DNA from: JACCZH01 sp963729445
Lineage (GTDB): Bacteria > Chloroflexota > Chloroflexia > Thermomicrobiales > CFX8
Assembly: GCA_963729445.1 (NCBI GenBank)
Contig: CAVSNU010000002.1
Span: 1,178,001-1,242,000, forward strand
Direction of reading: 5' to 3'
Length of the DNA stretch: 64,000 nt
The notes under the pieces are model-generated. The model made no database searches. It saw only the letters and a list, made by a program, of their open reading frames with translations, and was not told the DNA's origin. The first letter of the stretch is position 1, and each line of letters opens with the position of its first letter. A program made the translations under genes and the position numbers. Shown here one piece after another: positions 7,746-14,737 of the stretch.

Positions 7746-8519
7746 CTAGCTCGCGCGTCCTGCTTCCCGGATCGTCATGCCGCCGCTGATTGTCGCGACA
7801 CGCAGGTGGAGCTTCACCCTGGACGCGTCCCAGGCGTCATTGACGTAACCTCGGGCACCTCCGCGCGAGGATTCTCCGGTTTGCAGGTCGAGCCGGCCAG
7901 AGATAGTTGCGGTTTGCACCGCTACGCCGACATTTGTGGGGATCGTCACGATCACGCCACCGGATACGGAGTCGATCTTCGCGTTCAGGTCGCGCAGCCA
8001 GTGGCCGCCAAGATCGACCTCCAGCGCGCCACTGGCACTCTTCGTTTCCAGACTGGCGAGCGAGCGGTAACGGCCGTTCAAGCGCAGGATGACGTCTCCA
8101 CTGGCGGAATTGACGGTGACACGGCTGGCATAGGGCTGGTCTCCGCCGAGTCCGGCGGAGACGTCACCGCTGGCGGAGTCCAGATCCAGTGACGCGACGG
8201 TGACGCTATCCAGTGCAAGGGTGGCGTTCGCACTGGCAACGTTCACCTGAAGATCGAGGGGGATACGGTCATTCAGGCGGATGGTCCACGCATTTTCGGT
8301 CGCGTGGACGTTGTTGGTGGATGCCTGCTTGATGCTGAGCGCGCCTAGACGACCGGAAGCGTCATGTTCCACCAGGGGTTCAAGCTCTTCGTCGTAAATG
8401 AAATCAGCGTCCATCAGGCCAGTTGCGCCACCAGAGATGTGCAGCTCTCCGACCGCCATGCTGATTTCCACCCGGGCGGCTGCGATCCCGTCAGCCGGAA
8501 CCGTCTCAGAGCGTTGCAT
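7746..8519 (-). CDS. Toast-rack/DUF4097-type beta-repeat protein
   Basis: A 257-residue protein without a signal peptide. Residues 10-70 resemble the N-terminal toast_rack domain (ARVEISMAVGELHISGGA, then LMDADFIYDEELEPLVEH). The rest is a DUF4097-like beta-helix with recurrent DSASGDVSAGL, NSASGDVILRL, KSASGALEVDL and DSVSGGVIVTI turns. Such domains occur in LiaF-like and bactofilin-like envelope or adhesin-type proteins; the role here is unknown. The ATG at 8519 overlaps the upstream desulfhydrase stop by 14 bases, which suggests translational coupling as the last gene of a three-gene operon. Confidence 0.7.
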   Translation of the reverse strand: MQRSETVPADGIAAARVEISMAVGELHISGGATGLMDADFIYDEELEPLVEHDASGRLGALSIKQASTNNVHATENAWTIRLNDRIPLDLQVNVASANATLALDSVTVASLDLDSASGDVSAGLGGDQPYASRVTVNSASGDVILRLNGRYRSLASLETKSASGALEVDLGGHWLRDLNAKIDSVSGGVIVTIPTNVGVAVQTATISGRLDLQTGESSRGGARGYVNDAWDASRVKLHLRVATISGGMTIREAGRAS

Positions 8520-9534
8520 CGTGTCGGGGTCCTTCCCTGCCATCGAGGATCGGCGCAAGCTCCTCGGTCATTGCGAACAGCACCGCTGTACCCCCAGTAT
8601 GCAGGAAGACAACGGATTCGTCTGGCGAGTATGTCCCGCTCCGGATCTCGGCCAGCATCCCGGCGAATGCTTTTGCACTATAGATCGGCTCCAGCAGGAT
8701 CGCCTCGGTGCGCGCCAGCAGGCGGATCGCGTCCAGCCCCTCGCTTGTGGGAACGGCGTAGGCCTCACCGACGAAACCGTCGACGCAGATGATGTCTTCC
8801 TGCGTGAGCGGGCAATCTATCCCCAGACGAGCGGCGGTCTGCTGAACGATCTTCCAGCTGCGCTCGGCTCCGATGGCGGCGTTGTCCTCGATCATGATGC
8901 CGCGCACCTGGTACTCGGATCCATAGATAGCCGCGCCGAGCGCAACCCCGGCATGGGTTCCTCCGCCGCCATTCGGCAAGTAGAAGGCGCTGGGACTGAT
9001 ACCCTGTTCCCAGAGCTGGTAGTTCAGCTCCAGCATGGCCGCGACGTAGCCGAGTGCACCAACCTCGTTGGAGCCGCCGCCCGGGATAATGTAGGGCACA
9101 CAGCCGCTCGCCTTCAACGCAGACGCAATCTCCGCCATCTTCGCCGGCCGGTCACGCTCTTCGGGCACGCGATGGTACGCAATGCCAAAGATGTGATCCA
9201 GCAGGAAATTACCCTGAATCGGTGGGTTCGGATCGGTGGTATTGCTGACGATAACGGTTTCAAGGCCCATGAGCCGGGCGGCGGCAAGGGTCTGCCGGAC
9301 GTGATTCGATTGGGGACCACCCTCGGTGATGAGGTGGGTCGCGCCCTGCTCCAGGGCGTCGGCGAGCAGGTATTCCAGCATGCGGGTTTTGTTCCCGCCC
9401 AGGGCGAGCCCGGTGAGGTCGTCTCGTTTAATGTAAATCCGAGGGCCACCGAGCTGCGCGGAGAGACGCTCGGCGAAATGCAGCGGCGTCGGAAAGGTTC
9501 CCAGTCGGATCCGAGGTTGTGCGGTTAATCCCAT
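8506..9534 (-). CDS. D-cysteine desulfhydrase / ACC deaminase family enzyme
   Basis: A 342-residue fold-type II PLP enzyme. IKRDDLTGLALGGNKTRMLEYL holds the PLP Lys in GGNKTR; THLITEGGPQSNHVRQTL, YIIPGGGSNEVGALGYV, PNGGGGTHAG and the C-terminal FLHTGGTAVLF are family blocks. These enzymes release H2S and ammonia from D-cysteine or deaminate 1-aminocyclopropane-1-carboxylate. I favour D-cysteine desulfhydrase because this close family is commonest in bacteria, but sequence alone does not decide. It lies 9 bases after the DinB-like gene in one operon. Confidence 0.85.
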   Translation of the reverse strand: MGLTAQPRIRLGTFPTPLHFAERLSAQLGGPRIYIKRDDLTGLALGGNKTRMLEYLLADALEQGATHLITEGGPQSNHVRQTLAAARLMGLETVIVSNTTDPNPPIQGNFLLDHIFGIAYHRVPEERDRPAKMAEIASALKASGCVPYIIPGGGSNEVGALGYVAAMLELNYQLWEQGISPSAFYLPNGGGGTHAGVALGAAIYGSEYQVRGIMIEDNAAIGAERSWKIVQQTAARLGIDCPLTQEDIICVDGFVGEAYAVPTSEGLDAIRLLARTEAILLEPIYSAKAFAGMLAEIRSGTYSPDESVVFLHTGGTAVLFAMTEELAPILDGREGPRHDATL

Positions 9535-9543
9535 CGCGGCTCT

Positions 9544-10014
9544 CTACCCCTTAACCGTTGCTCGAGCGCGGCGGATCTGGTCAGCGTGCTCGTGGGCGTG
9601 TGCCGCGTAGATCCCTAGCCAACCTTCAACGCTATAGCGGCCGCTCTCGCTGTGCGTTCCAGCTCGCGCCCACTCGGCAGCAGTCATACGGTCAAGGAGT
9701 TGGGCGGTCGATTCCCGGGCAAATCGAAAGGCCTGGAGCGATGGCTCGATCGGCCGGTCGTAATACAGAATCCGGGCATACGCTTCCTGATCGTAACCGA
9801 TGATTTCGGGGTTTTCCTCCGCCAGCAACCGGCGCAATCGAAGCGCCGAAGCCATCTCGCTGTCCGCAAGGTGGTGAATGACCTCGCGCGGTGACCACTC
9901 GTTCGGCCCCTCGCGCGCGTCCATCTCGGCGTCGCTGATGCCCTCAAGCGACTCCGTAATAACTCGATAGCCGTCCTTATACTGCTCGATCATCTCGTTC
10001 CGGCTGCTGTCCAC
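9544..10014 (-). CDS. DinB-like four-helix protein
   Basis: A 156-residue DinB_2-type protein. The metal-binding His set is visible: VIHHLADSE in helix 2 and AAHAHEHADQI near the C-terminus. Members are thiol-dependent transferases or small-molecule metal proteins rather than DNA polymerases. GGGAGG stands about 6 bases before a GTG at 10014, which I use as start; the frame is open further upstream. It is the first gene of the operon with the D-cysteine desulfhydrase and the toast-rack protein, which hints at a thiol-related role (inference). Confidence 0.78.
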   Translation of the reverse strand: MDSSRNEMIEQYKDGYRVITESLEGISDAEMDAREGPNEWSPREVIHHLADSEMASALRLRRLLAEENPEIIGYDQEAYARILYYDRPIEPSLQAFRFARESTAQLLDRMTAAEWARAGTHSESGRYSVEGWLGIYAAHAHEHADQIRRARATVKG

Positions 10015-10235
10015 GCGTGGCCTCCCGCCCTGTCGCAACACTATCCACAGCGGATCATAGAGGATCGCGCAGGGTTCGTCAGCGTGCTCTCAGGGGAGTG
10101 GTAGACGCCGTCCTCAGCAGGTGTTACTCTCAATCCCTATTATTTTCATCATGATGCTTCAGACCACACATTTTCAGTCCAGAGGAACAAAGAGGCCATG
10201 ATGCAGATGCGGTCGATTCTCAGGGGAAGAGGCGA

Positions 10236-11024
10236 ATGATAGCCACTATTGCGTCGCCGATTCACTCCACTATCGAGAGGGTTGCATCCCGATTCCAGCA
10301 TCTAGGTGCGACATCGGGAGAACTACCTGATGGCTGGCAGCTCTGCTCGGACATCGTGGCTGATCGGGTCGCGGTGAATGGTCTGATCGACACGGCTTGC
10401 GAGATCTACACGATGGACGACCGCCAGGTAGCCGCAAGCTTCCTGGTGCTGGGGTATTTCTGGCATCCCATGGTGACCGCCGTTGCCTGTTACCTGCTGG
10501 AACGCAGAGTGCCGGATCTGTCTCCGAGCAGCGTTGGCGTGCACCTACGAGATGGCGTTGCGTTCACAACGCCTCACTGCTGGAGCCTCCCTGATGACCC
10601 TGACGCCGGACACCCCGATGTGACCGTTGTTGAAGATCTTCATGCACTGCGTGTCCAGATTGTCGAGCAACTGGAAGACCACGCCGGACCGCTGTTCGCA
10701 ACCCTGCGCTCCGTCGCGCCGTATGGAATGCCCGCCATGCGAGCGAACTACACCGATCGCCTCGCCAGCGCTGTGCTCTGGCTGGCGGAGCAGATGAGAG
10801 CCCCTGACATTGCTCGCCGCGAAGTTCCTGCCTTCGTCTCACTTGCGAGCCAGAAGTCGCGTAGCGGAGTCATCGAGATCGAGCACGAGGGACGTTCGGG
10901 GGTCTTCCTGCGACGCGGAGGTTGTTGCCTGAACTATCGCTTGCCTGAGCGGGAGAAGTGCGACACCTGTTCTCTGATTCCGCTGGACCAACGGCTTATA
11001 CAGTTGCGCCGGCATCTTGAGTGA
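10236..11024 (+). CDS. FhuF-like [2Fe-2S] ferric-siderophore reductase
   Basis: A 262-residue protein with the FhuF signature at the C-terminus: GGCCLNYRLPEREKCDTCSL gives the C-C-x10-C-x2-C cluster ligands. The N-terminal two thirds is a helical domain like that of IucA/IucC-associated FhuF proteins, with WHPMVTAVACYLLERRVPDL. FhuF proteins reduce ferric siderophores in the cytoplasm to release iron. No siderophore transport or synthesis gene adjoins it and I find no clear Fur box in 10042-10235. The gene stands alone between oppositely directed operons. Confidence 0.78.
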   Translation: MIATIASPIHSTIERVASRFQHLGATSGELPDGWQLCSDIVADRVAVNGLIDTACEIYTMDDRQVAASFLVLGYFWHPMVTAVACYLLERRVPDLSPSSVGVHLRDGVAFTTPHCWSLPDDPDAGHPDVTVVEDLHALRVQIVEQLEDHAGPLFATLRSVAPYGMPAMRANYTDRLASAVLWLAEQMRAPDIARREVPAFVSLASQKSRSGVIEIEHEGRSGVFLRRGGCCLNYRLPEREKCDTCSLIPLDQRLIQLRRHLE

Positions 11025-11095
11025 TGTCCTCATTGCGAACGGGACAACGACACGGCCAGCAACAACAACGCACTATAGACTGGAGCCAGGTAGAT

Positions 11096-12532
11096 CTACG
11101 GAACCGTTGCCTCGGTTCCTTTGGAGCTACGTTCTATCGATCCTCCAGCCGCGTTCCAGGCCTCGTAGCCGCCCACCAGGCTCGCAATCGGGGCAAAGCC
11201 ATGCGCGTCGAGAATGCTGGTGGCGACTGACGAGCGGAATCCGCTGAGACAGTGGACGACGAGCGGCTTATCGTCCGGGATCTCGTCCAACCGCTCTTCC
11301 AGGTAGCCAAGCGGGATATGCACCGCCCCCGGAACGTGGCCTTCCTTATATTCAGATGAGCCCCGAACGTCCAGAATGGTGATCTCGCCCCTGTCCCAAC
11401 GCTCTTTTGCGCTCGCGGCCATGATCTGCTCAATCTTCGAGAGACCCTGATCCCAGCTGTTGACGACATCCGGGGTCCAGTAGCCCTTGATCTCGTCAAG
11501 GCCGATCAGACGCAGGTCGAGCATTACCCGATCAAGGTTGGGCTCATCAACAATCAGGGCAAATGGCGCGTCATAGGGCAACAACCAGCCGGCCCAGGTG
11601 ATGAACGCTTTGCCGAGCGGAATGTTGATCGTGCCAGGGATGTGGCCGGCAGCATACGCGTCGGCCGGGCGCGTATCGACAATCCTGAGTCCCGACTGTA
11701 GTTCCTGCTCGATGATCGTCGACGCCAACCGCGCCGGTTCTGCTGCCTCGCTGAGCCGCGGCACACCTTCTTTGTTCATGCGCTTCATCGCTTTGAAATA
11801 CCTGGGCGGCTCCGGTTGGTCAGCCGTCACCTGTTTGACGAACTCTGCTTCGTTCGGGACATTGAGCGCCCAGTTGAAGAGCTTTTCGTAGCCGACCGTG
11901 CTCTGAGGAACCGCGCCGAGCGCCTTGCCGCACGCGCTGCCCGCTCCGTGGCCCGGCCAGACTTGCAGGTGGTCCGGCAGTTCTTTGAACCGCTCAAGCG
12001 ACTGGTAGAGCTGCCTGGCGCCGCGCTCCATCATGCCTTTCATACCGGCGGCTGTCTCTAACAGGTCGGGTCTTCCGACATCGCCGACGAAAACGAAGTC
12101 ACCCGTAAAGACGCCCATCGCCGTCTCAGCATTGGCGGCGTCGGTCAAGATGAACGAGAGGTGCTCCGGAGTGTGGCCGGGCGTGTGCATGACCTGGAGT
12201 GTGATCTTGCCAACATTGAACGTGTCACCGTCGTGCACGAATGTCGCGCCGGATTGGTCAGCAAACTCATATTTCCATTCGTCGTCACCCTCGCCGGAGA
12301 GGTAGAGCTGCGCGCCGGTGCGCTCCGCCAGCTCACCTGCTCCGGAGGCGAAATCGGCATGGATATGTGTTTCCGTAATCGCGGTGATCTGGAACCCTTC
12401 AGCAGCAATCAGGGCAAGGTACTGATCGAAATTGCGATTGGGATCGATGATCAGAGCATCGCCGGTCGCCTGGCAAGCCACCACGTAACTGGCCTGGGCC
12501 AGCTTTTCGTCGTACAACATACGGAGAAACAC
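11096..12532 (-). CDS. Persulfide dioxygenase fused to two rhodanese domains
   Basis: A 478-residue fusion. Residues 1-245 are a metallo-beta-lactamase fold of the ETHE1 type: THIHADFASGAGEL, HTPGHTPEHLSF, GDFVFVGDVGRPDL and WPGHGAGSACG supply the single-iron ligands. Residues 265-365 are a rhodanese domain without an active Cys (ALIVDEPNLDRV at that place). Residues 375-470 are a second rhodanese with HCLSGFRSS, whose Cys should carry persulfide. The enzyme oxidises glutathione- or low-molecular-weight-thiol persulfide to sulfite and can move sulfur to form thiosulfate. The GTG start at 12532 has a GGGAGG site. It is transcribed alone. Confidence 0.9.
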   Translation of the reverse strand: MFLRMLYDEKLAQASYVVACQATGDALIIDPNRNFDQYLALIAAEGFQITAITETHIHADFASGAGELAERTGAQLYLSGEGDDEWKYEFADQSGATFVHDGDTFNVGKITLQVMHTPGHTPEHLSFILTDAANAETAMGVFTGDFVFVGDVGRPDLLETAAGMKGMMERGARQLYQSLERFKELPDHLQVWPGHGAGSACGKALGAVPQSTVGYEKLFNWALNVPNEAEFVKQVTADQPEPPRYFKAMKRMNKEGVPRLSEAAEPARLASTIIEQELQSGLRIVDTRPADAYAAGHIPGTINIPLGKAFITWAGWLLPYDAPFALIVDEPNLDRVMLDLRLIGLDEIKGYWTPDVVNSWDQGLSKIEQIMAASAKERWDRGEITILDVRGSSEYKEGHVPGAVHIPLGYLEERLDEIPDDKPLVVHCLSGFRSSVATSILDAHGFAPIASLVGGYEAWNAAGGSIERSSKGTEATVP

Positions 12533-12665
12533 AGCTACCTCCCAGGTCAGTGAAGCAAACGCTGGCGTGTTGGCCGGAAAAGAGCGGTCATTGCTGAGTT
12601 TTGATCATGTCGTTTGTCATGTATTGTAAGCCATCTTTTGCAGAATGATACTGAGAGGGTCGCAG

Positions 12666-13943
12666 ATGCCTGTGCGACGGATAGCGTTAATGCTGGTAAT
12701 CATGCTCCTGGCCGCCAACCCGGTAGCCGGCCTGGCGGATGATGACGTGTTTCAGCGCACCTGGGCCCGCACCGACAAACCGGTCACCGACGGTCAGGTC
12801 TCCCGCACCTGGATGTGGGGGACTGAGAGTTTCACGGGCACGATAAGCGAGCAGTACCTCGAGTCGCCCGGCGGAACACGTGACGTTCAGTATTTTGACA
12901 AGGCGCGCATGGAGATCAGCGACCCGAGCGCGGCCGACGATGGGCTCTGGTACGTGACCAACGGACTGCTGGTGGTCGAGCTTATCAGCGGCAAGATGCA
13001 GATCGGTCACGATCGCTTTGAACCGCGTTTCCCGGCGGTAATCCCCGTCGCCGGTGACCGCGACGACCCGCATGGCCCTACCTATGCCACGTTCGCGGCG
13101 TTGCTTGATGCCAAGCCGGCCGCGTTTCGGGAATCGATCACCGAGCGTCTGGATAGAAACGGTCAGGTCACCCACGACCGGGCGCTTGGCGCGCTCGGAA
13201 TTACCACCGTTCATACGGACGACGTCACGAACCACGCGATTGCCGAGCCCTTCTGGGCGTTCATGAACTCGACCGGCCTCGTGTGGCAAGACGGCGAGCT
13301 TGTGGAGGCAGCGCTGTTCGAGGATCCGATTTTTGCAACTGGCCGGCCCATCACTGAACCCTACTGGGCGACAGTCAAAGTGGCGAACACCATTCAGGAT
13401 GTGTTGGTGCAGTGCTTCGAGCGACGCTGTCTAACCTACACGCCGGACAACCCCGAGGGCTGGCAGGTCGAGGCCGGCAACGTCGGCCGCCACTACCACG
13501 ATTGGCGCCACCAGCAGACGACGCCGGGGCCAGGTCTCGTCTCTGTCTCCTCGGTTCGGGGCGAAGAGACGTCGGCCGGCAGTATCGACGGCGACACGCG
13601 CTATGGAGCGACCTTCGTCGGATCGGCGATAGGTGACGTTCCGGGCACGTTCAGGGCGACCCTCAACTACACACCCCCGTATCCGGGTGCGGGCGTGGCC
13701 AACACGATTGTGGGCGGTACCTGGTCAATTACCCATGCGACAGGAGCCGTCACCGGTATCTTCCAGGGCGGCGTCGTGCAGTGGGATGAAGCTAACGAAT
13801 CTGCAACCATCAATGCAATCATGAAAGTGATGGCGCGTTCTGGCGCCTTCGACAATCTGCCGCGAGAGGCCCGATTGACCGGCGCTCTCAGCTATACCGC
13901 CGCCGGGATGCAGATCACGGCAACGTTAGCCATTTATCCGTAG
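12666..13943 (+). CDS. Secreted protein with shared FQRTW/FGYPIT-type module
   Basis: A 425-residue protein with a signal peptide (MPVRRIALMLVIMLLAANPVAG). Residues 30-285 form a module that recurs at the C-terminus of two proteases in this window: FQRTWARTDKPV, TWMWG, VQYFDKARMEI, WYVTNGLLVVEL, GPTYATFAALL, ATGRPITEPYW, CFERRCLTYTP and VEAGNVGRHYHDWR. Residues 290-425 are a separate all-beta domain with GDTRYGATFVG and GGTWSITHATG, possibly calycin-like. GAGAGGG precedes the ATG at 12666, so I prefer it to the ATG at 12645. It probably works outside the cell; the function is unknown. Confidence 0.7.
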   Translation: MPVRRIALMLVIMLLAANPVAGLADDDVFQRTWARTDKPVTDGQVSRTWMWGTESFTGTISEQYLESPGGTRDVQYFDKARMEISDPSAADDGLWYVTNGLLVVELISGKMQIGHDRFEPRFPAVIPVAGDRDDPHGPTYATFAALLDAKPAAFRESITERLDRNGQVTHDRALGALGITTVHTDDVTNHAIAEPFWAFMNSTGLVWQDGELVEAALFEDPIFATGRPITEPYWATVKVANTIQDVLVQCFERRCLTYTPDNPEGWQVEAGNVGRHYHDWRHQQTTPGPGLVSVSSVRGEETSAGSIDGDTRYGATFVGSAIGDVPGTFRATLNYTPPYPGAGVANTIVGGTWSITHATGAVTGIFQGGVVQWDEANESATINAIMKVMARSGAFDNLPREARLTGALSYTAAGMQITATLAIYP

Positions 13944-14291
13944 GGGGTATACGAGGTACTTCTTCACGGTCATGTTGCGCGGCCCGGTCATCCTGAGTAC
14001 TAGACCACAGGGGAGTTGTCACGCTCCCCGGTTCCGTCGGTCGGTCGGGGAGGAGCTCGTCTCCTCCCGCGTCGAGCGGACCGGGTTCGGGAGGAGATGA
14101 GCTCCTCCCCGACCGGGGTGACACCACACATCGCCGTTCAAGCAGGACCATGGCATTCCTTGCGTCAGGATGACTAACCAGCGCAGGATGACGATCAAGC
14201 TCAGGACTGGCCCACCGGGCAGCTGGCACGTTTCGGGGTTCCTCCCCGACCGGGGTGACACCATCATCGTGGTCGAGTACTGAGCGGAAGC

Positions 14292-14338
14292 GAAGGATCT
14301 CTTGCCTGATTGCCGAGGCGTTTGACGAGAGATCCTTC
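14292..14338. repeat. Palindromic REP-like unit
   Basis: GAAGGATCTCT and its inverse AGAGATCCTTC form 11-base arms around a 25-base loop. Confidence 0.75.
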
Positions 14339-14490
14339 CTTGCGTCAGGATGACGATCAAACGCAGGATGACGAACAAGCTCAGGACTGGCCCACCGGGG
14401 AGTTGGCACGCTCCCGGGTTCCGCCCGTCGGGGGTGTCCCCATCATCGTGGTCGAGTGAACGGCGCTCGTCAGTCATCCTGAGCGTCAGC

Positions 14491-14538
14491 GAAGGATCTC
14501 TGCGTCAACCGCCTCGGGAGTCAAGCCAGAGATCCTTC
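14491..14538. repeat. Palindromic REP-like unit
   Basis: The same GAAGGATCTCT / AGAGATCCTTC arms as the unit at 14292, with a different loop. Confidence 0.75.
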
Positions 14539-14668
14539 CTTACGGGAAGGATGACTGATGAACGCTCAGGATGACTATCAAGCCAAGGATGGCTCTCTCT
14601 GCGCTCGGGATGACCGGAGAAGGCGGCTGTTGGCCCTGCTGCCGCTTACGTTGATACCAATTGGGAAC

Positions 14669-14705
14669 AAAAAACAGCGCCCCATCCGATGTGGATGGGG
14701 CGCTG
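14669..14705 (-). terminator. Intrinsic terminator of the ScyD-like gene
   Basis: A perfect 13-bp stem (CAGCGCCCCATCC with its inverse) and a 5-base loop are followed on the minus strand by six Ts. It stands 33 bases past the stop of the propeller gene. Confidence 0.9.
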
Positions 14706-14737
14706 CTGGATCTACCTGAGCTAGACAGGCGTGAGCG

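Larger units (their letters stand above)
13989..14600. repeat. REP-like repeat cluster 1
   Basis: This gene-free stretch (13944-14737) is built of interspersed repeats around the words CATCCTGAGCG, GCGAAGGATCTCT, AGAGATCCTTCCTTGCG and TCAGGATGAC, with two copies of a block reading GCTCAGGACTGGCCCACCGG. The same elements recur at 24.7-25.3 kb. Two palindromic units are listed separately. I see no convincing gene; bases 14600-14668 show nothing notable. Confidence 0.8.

Noticed and set aside
8398..9528. Long plus-strand open frame antisense to the D-cysteine desulfhydrase
   Set aside because: It lies wholly opposite a clear enzyme gene; long antisense frames are common in GC-rich DNA, and its translation has no recognisable motif.
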